Shown here: piece by piece, positions 16,784-24,321 of the stretch | How positions within the stretch are numbered: the first letter of the stretch is position 1 | Layout of the letters: the number at the start of each line of letters is the position of its first letter | Assembly: GCF_000721235.1 (NCBI RefSeq) | Contig: NZ_JOFH01000028.1 | Span: 1 to 64,000, forward strand | Origin: Streptomyces olivaceus | GTDB lineage: Bacteria; Actinomycetota; Actinomycetes; Streptomycetales; Streptomycetaceae | Direction of reading: 5' to 3' | Length of the DNA stretch: 64,000 bases | The notes under the pieces: model-generated | What the model was told of the DNA's origin: nothing | Database searches by the model: none | What the model saw: only the letters and a program-made list of their open reading frames with translations | Program-made: the position numbers and the translations under genes

Positions 16784-16990
16784 GGCGCCCGGTGTGGGTG
16801 CTGGGCGGGGGTGGGGTGCGTGGCCCGGCGTTGCGGGGTGCCACTGCGCCCACCCGTGCCGCCCCAGCGGCACGACTGCCCGCAGCGGGGGCGGCAGCGG
16901 GGGCAGGGGCGGCTGCCCGCAGCGGCAGCGGCAGCAGCGGGGGCGGGGGCGGCTGCCCGCAGCGGCAGCGGCTGGCCGCAAGTCGGGTGG
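16784..16990. repeat. Dispersed hairpin repeat, copy 2, with GGCGGCAGC expansions
   Basis: This lies between the convergent glycosylase and manC genes, in a 289-base gap. The core ggggtgcc begins at 16835; the hairpin CGTGCCGC (16855-16862), loop CCCA, GCGGCACG (16867-16874) is identical to copy 1. It is followed by about 90 bases of short purine-rich repeats (gcggcagcgggggc, ctgcccgcagcggcagcgg). It may act as a bidirectional terminator, although there is no T tract. Confidence 0.8.
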
Positions 16991-17003
16991 GGGCGTGGGG
17001 TGG

Positions 17004-18086
17004 TTATGTGTCTGAGGAGAAGCGGAGGGCGGCCGGGGGGATGTGGGCGTCGCACCAGATGCGCGCGCCCGAGCGGAGCTCGTTGTCGGCGCCGATGGTC
17101 GCGCCGTCGCCGATGACCGTGTCGGTGAGGACCGTGCGGGTGCCCACGCGGGCGCGGGTGCCGATGAGGGAGTCGGTGATGACGGCGCCCGGCTCGATGA
17201 CGGCGCCCGGCAGGATCGTGCTGCCGAAGACGCGCGCCCCCTCCGCCACGAAGGCGCCCTCGCCGACCACCGTGCCGCCGGCCAGTTTTGCGTCGGGGGC
17301 AACCTGGGCCGTGGGCAGGACCAGGCGGTCGCCGCAGCGGCCCGGCAGGGCCGGGGACGGAGCGCGGCCCAGCACCAGGTCGGCCGAGCCGCGTACGAAG
17401 GCGGCCGGAGTGCCGAGGTCCAGCCAGTAGGTGGAGTCGACCATGCCCTGCAGGTGGGCTCCGGCTGCGAGGAGGTCCGGGAAGGTCTCGCGCTCGACCG
17501 AGACGGGGCGACCCGCGGGGATGGTGTCGATGACCGAACGGCGGAAGACGTACGCCCCCGCGTTGATCTGGTCGGTGACGATCTCCTCGGGAGTCTGGGG
17601 CTTCTCCAGGAAGGCGAGCACCCTGCCCGTCTCGTCGGTGGGGACCAGGCCGTACGCCCTGGGGTCGGTGACCTTGGTGAGGTGCAGGGAGACGTCCGCG
17701 CCCGTCGTCTCGTGGGTGCGGACCAGCGCCCCGATGTCCAGGCCGGTCAGGATGTCGCCGTTGAAGATCAGGACCGGGTCGTCGGGGCCCGAGTGCAGCC
17801 GGGACGCCACGTTGCGGATCGCGCCGCCCGTGCCGAGCGGCTCCTCCTCCGTGACGTACTCCAGGTGCAGCCCGAGGGCCGCGCCGTCGCCGAAGTACGG
17901 TTCGAAGACCTCGGCCAGGTAGCTCGTCGCGAGCACGATGTGCTCGACGCCCGCCGCCTTCGCGCGGGCCAGCTGGTGCGTGAGGAACGGCACCCCGGCC
18001 GCCCGGACCATGGGCTTGGGCGTGTGCACCGTGAGCGGTCGCAGCCGCGTGCCCTTGCCGCCGACCAGGAGGATCGCTTCTGTCAC
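17004..18086 (-). CDS. manC: Mannose-1-phosphate guanylyltransferase-like nucleotidyltransferase
   Basis: A 360-residue sugar-nucleotide pyrophosphorylase. The N-terminal Rossmann domain has the signature LVGGKGTRLRPLT and PKPM (residues 7-25), FNGDIL (Mg site) and FLEKP. The C-terminal third is a left-handed beta-helix of hexapeptide repeats. It most likely makes GDP-mannose from the ManB product; glucose-1-phosphate activity cannot be excluded from sequence. Start GTG 18086 gives MTEAILLVGGKGTR with CAGGAAG upstream. I recall the S. coelicolor counterpart as the mannosylation gene manC. Confidence 0.88.
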   Translation of the reverse strand: MTEAILLVGGKGTRLRPLTVHTPKPMVRAAGVPFLTHQLARAKAAGVEHIVLATSYLAEVFEPYFGDGAALGLHLEYVTEEEPLGTGGAIRNVASRLHSGPDDPVLIFNGDILTGLDIGALVRTHETTGADVSLHLTKVTDPRAYGLVPTDETGRVLAFLEKPQTPEEIVTDQINAGAYVFRRSVIDTIPAGRPVSVERETFPDLLAAGAHLQGMVDSTYWLDLGTPAAFVRGSADLVLGRAPSPALPGRCGDRLVLPTAQVAPDAKLAGGTVVGEGAFVAEGARVFGSTILPGAVIEPGAVITDSLIGTRARVGTRTVLTDTVIGDGATIGADNELRSGARIWCDAHIPPAALRFSSDT

Positions 18087-18110
18087 CGTCGTCTCTGCTT
18101 CCTGCCGGGA

Positions 18111-18134
18111 CCGGCCGAACTGTGTTTCGGCCGG
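18111..18134. terminator. Hairpin between PGRP amidase and manC
   Basis: CCGGCCGAA (18111-18119) pairs perfectly with TTCGGCCGG (18126-18134) around a six-base loop. It lies 57 bases past the stop codon of the amidase gene and 25 bases before the manC start. It could be a terminator or part of the manC leader. There is no T tract. Confidence 0.5.
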
Positions 18135-18190
18135 CCAGTGTATGCAGACCGTTCCTTGGCGACCTCGATCGGCCGTGCGGTGTCCCGCCC

Positions 18191-19576
18191 TCAGCGGCCC
18201 TGGTACCGCGCCGCCGTCGAGCGGCTCGTGCCGAGCTTGCCGTAGAGCTTCTTGCCGGGGCAGTTCGTCGCGAAGCCGTCGCGGTGACCGGAGATGACGT
18301 TCAGTCGTACGTTCTTGCCTTTTCGGTAGAGATTGCCACCCCCGGACTTGAGGTATGTCTTGCCGCGCGGATTCATCCCGTAGAGCCCTAGCTTCCACGC
18401 GGTGAGCCGGGCGATCGCCTTCAGGGCCGCCGCCGACGGCTCGCCGTCGCTGTACGTGCCGAGCACGGCGATGCCCATGCTGTTGGAGTTGAACCCCAGG
18501 GTGTGGGCGCCCAGTACCGGCTTGGACACTCCCCCGGCCCGGCCCTCGTAGATCTGCCCGCACTTGTCGACGAGGAAGTTGTAGCCGAGGTCCCGCCAGC
18601 CCGTGCTCCTGACGTGGTAGCGGTAGATACTGCGGATGACCGACGGCGCCTGCGAGCAGTGGTAGTTGTTGCCGGTGGCCGAGTGGTGCACGAAGGCCGC
18701 CTTGACCTTCTTCGTGTACACGAACCCCTTCTCGCGCAGTTTCTCGTCGGCGCCCCAGCCTCGGCGTGTGGTGATCTCCGGTCGGGCGCCGACGTACGGG
18801 CTCGCCCGGTGCCCCGCGGTGAGTCCGGCCACGGTCGCGGACCGGCTCAGGGCCGGGATCTCGGTCGCGCCGAGGGGGGCCGGGCCCGCGTTGGCGCGGG
18901 AGGCGGCGGTCGCTTCGGCCGCCCGGGTGGTGGCCGGGGCGGTGGCGCGCGTGTCCTCGGCCCGTCGCGGGGCGACGGGAACGGGGGTGACGTCCTTGCC
19001 GGGGTCGACGAGTTCGAGGCGCAGGCCGGTGGGGAGAGGAGAGGCGGCGGTCCGGGAGGTCCCGGGCGCGCTCTCCGCCCGCACGCGGACCTCCACGCCG
19101 TCCGACCCGCCCACCCACAGCGGGGCGGTGGCGCCGCGGACCCGGCCGGAGGCGCCCTCGGCGGTGCCGGGGTCGGCCGCGTGGTCGGCGTTGTGGGTCT
19201 CCAACTGCTGCCAGCCGGACCAGGTGCCGGTGGCGGTCGCGCGGGTACGGACCTCGACGCGGCCGTGGAGTTCGGTGCCGGGGTCGTCCCAGACGACGCC
19301 GACCAGCGAGAACTCCCGTACGTCCCGGCGGCGCAGGCCCTGGGCCGCGGTGCCGGGCGCACGGTCGGCGGTGAGCGGGGCGAGGGCCAGCGAGCGGGTG
19401 CTGCCGGGGACGCCGGTAGCGGGCTGTGCCGTGGGTGTGGTGGGTGCCGTGGCGACGGTCGTGGGCGGAGGCGGGGCCGGGGGCGCGGAGGTGGCCTCCG
19501 CCGCGGGCGGGGCGAGCGGGACGGCGAGGGCCGTCGCACACGAGACACCGATCGAGGAAGCAAGGAATCCACGCAT
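18191..19576 (-). CDS. Secreted PGRP-type N-acetylmuramoyl-L-alanine amidase
   Basis: A 461-residue exported protein. A signal peptide covers about residues 1-30 (MRGFLASSIGVSCATALAV). A P/T/A-rich segment and a beta-rich region (about 60-200) precede the peptidoglycan-recognition domain (about 275-455). Probable zinc ligands are the His pair in FVHHSATGNNY and the His/Cys in SGHRDGFATNCPG. Other family marks are GWRDLGYNFLVDKCGQIYEGR and SNSMGIAVLGTYS. It should cleave peptide stems from glycan in the wall. ATG 19576 is chosen because it starts the signal peptide; ATG 19594 in frame is an alternative. Confidence 0.9.
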   Translation of the reverse strand: MRGFLASSIGVSCATALAVPLAPPAAEATSAPPAPPPPTTVATAPTTPTAQPATGVPGSTRSLALAPLTADRAPGTAAQGLRRRDVREFSLVGVVWDDPGTELHGRVEVRTRATATGTWSGWQQLETHNADHAADPGTAEGASGRVRGATAPLWVGGSDGVEVRVRAESAPGTSRTAASPLPTGLRLELVDPGKDVTPVPVAPRRAEDTRATAPATTRAAEATAASRANAGPAPLGATEIPALSRSATVAGLTAGHRASPYVGARPEITTRRGWGADEKLREKGFVYTKKVKAAFVHHSATGNNYHCSQAPSVIRSIYRYHVRSTGWRDLGYNFLVDKCGQIYEGRAGGVSKPVLGAHTLGFNSNSMGIAVLGTYSDGEPSAAALKAIARLTAWKLGLYGMNPRGKTYLKSGGGNLYRKGKNVRLNVISGHRDGFATNCPGKKLYGKLGTSRSTAARYQGR

Positions 19577-19715
19577 GCCCCAGATCCTGAACATATTCAG
19601 ACAGATATGTCTATTTGGGAACTGACGGTGCGTAGGTTGTTCCCGTCCGGCGCGGTGGTGGTGCGGTGCTCCGTACGCTCGGTGCGCGCGGTGGGCGCCG
19701 CGTACGCTTGCCCGG

Positions 19716-20480
19716 GTGAACGCGACCAACCGCACCCCTGCCGACCTGCTGAGTTCCGCGCTCGCCGCGGACTCGGAACGCCCTCTGGTGACCTTCTACG
19801 ACGACGCCACCGGCGAACGCGTCGAACTCTCCGTGGCCACCTTCGCCAATTGGGTGGCCAAGACGGCCAACCTGCTCCAGGACGAACTGTCCGTCGAACC
19901 CGGCGACCGGGTCGCGCTGCTGCTGCCCGCGCACTGGCAGACGGCGGTGTGGCTGCTGGCGTGCGCCTCGGTGGGAGTCGTCGCCGACGTGGCGGGGGAT
20001 CCGGCGGCGGCGGACGTCGTCGTGAGCGGGCCCGAGCCGGAGTCGCTGGAGGCGGCGCGGGCGTGCTCGGGCGAGCGGATCGCGCTGGCGCTGCGGCCGC
20101 TCGGGGGGCGGTTCGCGCCGCACGCACCGGAGGGCTTCACCGATTACGCGGTGGAGGTACCGGGGCAGGCGGACCGCTTCGTGCCGTACGCGCCGGTCGA
20201 CCCGGAGGAGCCGGCGCTGATCGTGGCGGGGCGGGAGTTCAGTGGCGCGGAGGTCGTGGAGCGGGCCCGGGCGGAGGCGTCGGGGCTCGGGCTCACGGGG
20301 CCGGGGGCGCGGATCCTGTCGGGGTTGCCGTACGACACGTGGGAGGGGCTGAGCGCGGGGTTGTACGGGCCGCTCGCGAGCGGGGGGTCGGTGGTGCTGT
20401 GCCGGCATCTGGAGCGGGCGGGGGCGGAGGCGGTGGACCGGCGGATCGAGGCGGAGCGGGTTTCTGTCGTGGCGCGGTAG
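19716..20480 (+). CDS. TIGR03089 family protein (truncated AMP-binding fold)
   Basis: A 254-residue actinobacterial protein resembling only the N-terminal part of adenylate-forming enzymes: YDDATGERVELSVATFANWVAKTANLL and GDRVALLLPAHWQTAVWLLAC. The P-loop-like (S/T)SGTTG motif and the C-terminal lid of true AMP ligases are absent, so enzymatic activity is unlikely. This is the normal family length, not a truncation event. The start is GTG 19716. Family members are often found next to LCP genes, as here; the role is unknown. Confidence 0.8.
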   Translation: MNATNRTPADLLSSALAADSERPLVTFYDDATGERVELSVATFANWVAKTANLLQDELSVEPGDRVALLLPAHWQTAVWLLACASVGVVADVAGDPAAADVVVSGPEPESLEAARACSGERIALALRPLGGRFAPHAPEGFTDYAVEVPGQADRFVPYAPVDPEEPALIVAGREFSGAEVVERARAEASGLGLTGPGARILSGLPYDTWEGLSAGLYGPLASGGSVVLCRHLERAGAEAVDRRIEAERVSVVAR

Positions 20481-20534
20481 AGGTGGGCCCGCGTCTCGTC
20501 ACGCGCCGGCGCGGAAGTGGGTCTGCGTCACACG

Positions 20535-20700
20535 GCGCCCGGTGCGGGCGGGGGCCGGGGGTGGGTCGCGCCGCCCGGCGCTTGCGGGGTGCCGCCGCGC
20601 CCACCCGTGCCGCCCCGGCGGCACGACTGCCCGCAGCGGCGGCGGGGGCGGCTGACGGAGGCGGGGGCGGCGCGGCACGCACTGCCCGCAGCGGCGGCGG
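20535..20700. repeat. Dispersed hairpin repeat, copy 3
   Basis: Third copy of the element, filling most of the 298-base gap between the TIGR03089 gene and the first LCP gene. The core ggggtgcc begins at 20586; the hairpin is CGTGCCGC (20606-20613), loop CCCG, GCGGCACG (20618-20625). It is followed by cactgcccgcagcgg-type sequence like copy 1. I see no other feature in the gap. Confidence 0.8.
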
Positions 20701-20778
20701 CCCGGCGCTGCCGTGCGCAGTGGGGGTCCGTGACCCGTTCGGCGTAGCTCCGTGCTGGCTCTCGCGCGGGGTCGGGGC

Positions 20779-22020
20779 ATGGTCGTACCAGCGCTCGGGC
20801 GTGGGACGGAGTCGGATGTGGGGCAGGACGCGGGCAAGGGTGGCCGGGGGGTGCTGGGGCCCGGGGCGGGCGCGTCCGCGAGCGGGGGCGGGTTGCGGCG
20901 CCGGCGTCGCAGGCGGCGGCTGGTGGCCGCGGGGATCGGCGTCGTCGTACTGGCCGGAGGTGCCGTGTGCGCCGGCTGGGCGGTGTACACGAAGCTGAGC
21001 GGCAACATCACGGCGGACGAGGCGGCGGCGGCCGAGCTGGCCCGGTACGAGAAGGAGCGGCCCACACCCCTGGTCCGCGGCGCGCAGAACATCCTGCTGA
21101 TCGGTTCGGACTCGCGCTCCGGCGCCGGCAACGGGCGCTACGGGCGGGACTCGGGGACCGAGCGGTCGGACACCACGATCCTGCTGCACCTGGCCGCGGA
21201 CCGCGACAGCGCCACCGCCGTCTCCCTCCCCCGCGACCTCATGGTGGACGTCCCCGGCTGCCACCGCCCGGACGGGTCACTCGCCGGGCCGACCTTCACA
21301 CAGTTCAACTCTGCCTTCTCCGTGGGCGGTTCGGCATGCTCCATTCGTACGGTGGAGAAGCTGACCGGCATCCGGATCGACCACCACGTGGTCGTCGACT
21401 TCCAGGGTTTCAAGGAGATGGTCGACGCGCTCGACGGTGTCGAAGTGTGCCTGCGCAAGCCGGTCGACGACAAGGACGCCGACCTGAGACTGCCCGCGGG
21501 CCGGGTGACCCTCGACGGCGAGCAGGCCCTCGGCTACGTCCGGGCCCGCAAGTCGCTCGGGGACGGCAGTGACACCGACCGGATGGACCGGCAGCAGCGC
21601 TTTCTGGGAGCGCTCGTGAGCAAGGCGCAGAGCAATGGCGTACTGCTGAATCCGGTGAAGCTGTACCCCGTTCTGGACGCGGCCACGTCGTCACTCACGA
21701 CGGACCCGAATCTGGCGAATCTGCGCGGTTTGTACGACCTCGTACGCGGCCTGCGCGACATTCCCACCGAACGCGTGCAATTCCTGACCGTCCCCCGGGA
21801 GTCGTTCACGGGAGATCCCAATCGCGATCAACTCGTGCAGCCCGACGCCGAGAATCTCTTCACTCGCCTGCGGACCGACGAACCCGTGACGATCGCGGCA
21901 CCCTCGCGCAACTCGGGCGCCGATTCCGGCAATTCCGGTAGGCAGGGCGACCCCGGCGGGGCCGAATCCCCGGCACCGACCTTCAGCGGGAACACCGCCG
22001 ACGAGGACGTCTGCGAGTAA
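20779..22020 (+). CDS. LCP family envelope-glycopolymer ligase 1
   Basis: About 413 residues: a short basic cytoplasmic N-terminus (RRRRRRRR), one membrane segment (about 45-68) and the LytR-CpsA-Psr domain (about 95-330). LCP proteins transfer undecaprenyl-linked glycopolymers onto peptidoglycan. Seen here are NILLIGSDSR, TTILLHLAADRDSATAVSLPRDLMVDVP, YVRARKSLGDGSDTDRMDRQQRFL (with the family Arg and Gln), and a disordered tail. There is no C-terminal LytR_C domain, unlike the next five. ATG 20779 is my start; GTG 20752 is in frame upstream. First of seven consecutive LCP genes. Confidence 0.85.
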   Translation: MVVPALGRGTESDVGQDAGKGGRGVLGPGAGASASGGGLRRRRRRRRLVAAGIGVVVLAGGAVCAGWAVYTKLSGNITADEAAAAELARYEKERPTPLVRGAQNILLIGSDSRSGAGNGRYGRDSGTERSDTTILLHLAADRDSATAVSLPRDLMVDVPGCHRPDGSLAGPTFTQFNSAFSVGGSACSIRTVEKLTGIRIDHHVVVDFQGFKEMVDALDGVEVCLRKPVDDKDADLRLPAGRVTLDGEQALGYVRARKSLGDGSDTDRMDRQQRFLGALVSKAQSNGVLLNPVKLYPVLDAATSSLTTDPNLANLRGLYDLVRGLRDIPTERVQFLTVPRESFTGDPNRDQLVQPDAENLFTRLRTDEPVTIAAPSRNSGADSGNSGRQGDPGGAESPAPTFSGNTADEDVCE

Positions 22021-22146
22021 AACGCATTCCAAGAGGGAGCAACACGCGGGCAAGACCGGCGCGTACGCGCGGACAATTGTCCGAGGAATGCGCCGTATTG
22101 CCCAGTTGTAAGGTTCGTGGAATGCGTCACTGCCGTCGACCCGTAC

Positions 22147-22170
22147 CGAACCGGGCGGTTAGTGTGAGCG
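22147..22170 (+). promoter_or_regulatory. Promoter-like element of LCP gene 2, duplicated upstream of LCP gene 4
   Basis: The 24 bases here match 23 of 24 bases at 26123-26146, upstream of the paralogous gene 4, and contain TAGTGT (22160-22165), a good Streptomyces -10. A TCGAC-type -35 lies about 15-20 bases upstream in both. The start codon is about 115 bases downstream. Confidence 0.55.
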
Positions 22171-22282
22171 ATCCGGCGTGTCCGGCCGCGGAGTTGTACT
22201 TCGGGGCCGCGCACCGAAAGAGCCAGACCGGGCGCCTGGAGGGGAGGGCGCCGCGTGGCCCCGACGGAGGATTCGGACAACC

Positions 22283-24031
22283 GTGGACGCGCAGAGCCGT
22301 GGGCGGGCGGAGGACATCGACCCCGCAGACCAGTGGGTACTCAATCCGGACACCGGCGATTACGAACTGCGACTGTCTCCTTCCCCACCGCAGTCACCGG
22401 TCCCGCGCCCCCGCCGGGCCACCCCCGCCGAGGCACCGGCGCCCGAACGCGACGGTCGTGAACACCGCGAGGACCGTGAGGATCGCCAAGTTCCCGCGTC
22501 CCGCAGGCGCCGCGCGGCACCCGAGGAGGAGCCCCCGGGACGACGCGGCCGCCGCAGGCCGGCGAAGAAGAAGTCGAGGGGCAAGCGGATCCTGCTGTGG
22601 ACCGGCGGCACGACGGCCTTCGTCGTCCTCGCCGCGGGGACCGCCGGGTACCTCTACCTCCAGCATCTCAACGGCAACATCCAGTCCGTGTCCGACGACG
22701 GCGCCGGCACCGGCGGCTTCTCGAAGGACAAGGCGATCAACATCCTGCTGATCGGCACCGACAAGCGCACCGGCGACGGCAACGAGGGCTACGGCGACAA
22801 CGGCAGCGCCGGCCACGCCGACACGAACATCCTGCTGCACGTGTCCAAGGACCGCTCGAACGCGACCGCCCTCAGCATTCCCCGCGACCTGATCGTCGAC
22901 GTGCCCGACTGCCCGACCACGCAGGAGGACGGGTCGACGAAGGTGATCCCCGGCGAGTCCGAGGTCCGCTTCAACACCAGCCTCGGCCAGAACGAACGTA
23001 CGCCCAGCTGCACCATGCGCACCGTCACCGAGTTGACGGGCGTCACGCCGGACAACTTCATGGTGGCCGACTTCAACGCGGTCAAGACGCTGACCTCGGC
23101 GGTCGGCGGGGTGGAGGTGTGCCTGGCGAAGGACATCGACGACCCCGACTCGCATCTGAACCTGCCGGCGGGCAAGCACACCATCGAGGGCGAGGAGGCC
23201 CTGGCCTTCGTCCGCACCCGGCACTCCGTGGGCTTCGGCGGCGACCTGAGCCGGATCGAGATACAGCAGCAGTTCCTCAGCGCGCTGATGCGCAAGCTGA
23301 AGTCCAACGACACGCTCACCAGCCCGTCGAAGATGGTGAAGCTGGCCGAGGCGGGCACCGAGGCGCTGACCGTCGACTCCAAGCTGGACAGCATCACCAA
23401 GCTGAAGGACCTGGGTCTGGAGCTGGGCAAGCTCAACATCAAGAACCTGACCTTCGCCACGGTGCCGGTGGTGGACAACCCGGCCGAGAAGGTCGCGGCG
23501 ACGGTCGTGCTGAAGGAGGGCCCCGCCCAGCAGGTCTTCGACATGATCAAGAACGACGTCTCCTTCACCGAAGTCAAGGAGAAGGAGAAGGAGGAGCAGA
23601 AGAAGGAGGACGCGGCCGACGCCGCCCGGCTCAAGGGCGAGAAGTCCGAGCCCGGCGAGGTCCGGGTCCGCGTCATGAACGGCGGCGCCTCGGACGGCAG
23701 TGCGGGGCGGGAGCTGACCTACCTCCAGAACGAGGCGGGCGTCACGAAGTCCGAGAACGCGGGCAACGCCCCCGAGGACCTCGACAAGACCACCCTGGAG
23801 TACGCCCCCGACCAGGCCGACCAGGCCCGCGCCCTCGCCGAGATCCTCGGCCTGTCCGGCGCCGCCCTGAAGCCCGGCGAGAGCGTCACCAACTCCCAGG
23901 GCCTGCCCACCATGACCCTCACCCTCGGCAAGGACTTCAAGGGCGCCGGCGTCAAGCTCGACGCCGCCTCCGGGAAGGCGCCCGAGGACGTGCAGAAGTC
24001 CACGGCGGACAAGGTCGAGTGCGCGAAGTGA
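22283..24031 (+). CDS. LCP family protein 2 with LytR_C domain (unit A)
   Basis: 582 residues. A cytoplasmic N-terminus of about 100 residues opens with DPADQWVLNPDTGDYELRL (13-31), then a low-complexity basic linker, a membrane segment (103-126), the LCP domain (about 150-390: NILLIGTDKRTGDGNEG, LLHVSKDRSNATALSIPRDL, FVRTRHSVGFGGDLSRIEIQQQF) and a C-terminal LytR_C domain (about 465-560, from EVRVRVMNGG). The Glu/Lys-rich coil KEKEKEEQKKED joins them. The GTG 22283 start is supported by GGAGGA upstream and by the same N-terminus in the paralogue at 26258. It is the first gene of a duplicated pair. Confidence 0.9.
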   Translation: MDAQSRGRAEDIDPADQWVLNPDTGDYELRLSPSPPQSPVPRPRRATPAEAPAPERDGREHREDREDRQVPASRRRRAAPEEEPPGRRGRRRPAKKKSRGKRILLWTGGTTAFVVLAAGTAGYLYLQHLNGNIQSVSDDGAGTGGFSKDKAINILLIGTDKRTGDGNEGYGDNGSAGHADTNILLHVSKDRSNATALSIPRDLIVDVPDCPTTQEDGSTKVIPGESEVRFNTSLGQNERTPSCTMRTVTELTGVTPDNFMVADFNAVKTLTSAVGGVEVCLAKDIDDPDSHLNLPAGKHTIEGEEALAFVRTRHSVGFGGDLSRIEIQQQFLSALMRKLKSNDTLTSPSKMVKLAEAGTEALTVDSKLDSITKLKDLGLELGKLNIKNLTFATVPVVDNPAEKVAATVVLKEGPAQQVFDMIKNDVSFTEVKEKEKEEQKKEDAADAARLKGEKSEPGEVRVRVMNGGASDGSAGRELTYLQNEAGVTKSENAGNAPEDLDKTTLEYAPDQADQARALAEILGLSGAALKPGESVTNSQGLPTMTLTLGKDFKGAGVKLDAASGKAPEDVQKSTADKVECAK

Positions 24032-24090
24032 CCTGAGGGGCCCCACGCGCGTCTGACAGTACGACAGTCCGTCGGTGCGACGGTCCGCCA

Positions 24091-24210
24091 ACGAACAACC
24101 CGACCACGGCCGATACGCCGACGGACGACCCGACCACGGCCGATACGCCGACGGACGACCCGACCACGGGCGATTCGCCGACGGACGACCCGTCCGCGGG
24201 CACTCCGTCG
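24091..24210. repeat. 30-bp tandem repeat between LCP genes 2 and 3
   Basis: Four contiguous 30-bp units at 24091, 24121, 24151 and 24181; the second and third are nearly identical (acggacgacccgaccacgg...), the fourth more diverged, with a degenerate fifth to about 24240. The paralogous junction at 28025-28103 lacks the array but shares the sequence just before it (cgcgcgtct), so the repeat appears to have arisen in this copy only. Confidence 0.9.
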
Positions 24211-24321
24211 GCGAACAATCCGTCGGCGTCGCCGTACAGCCAACGTGGGGCTCCGTACGTCCAACTGTGCGACCAGGTCGCGCGCAGGGGCACGTCCGCG
24301 GGTCCGAAGCGGGAGAAGGAC

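Noticed and set aside
17004..19541. A single 845-codon gene covering manC and the amidase
   Set aside because: Only the last 360 codons have nucleotidyltransferase motifs; upstream codons in that frame are an Arg/Pro-rich shadow of the amidase gene, which has its own signal peptide and active site.
24091..24210. CRISPR array
   Set aside because: The units are contiguous with no spacers, and no cas genes are present. The same applies to the 19-, 46-, 8- and 7-bp arrays.
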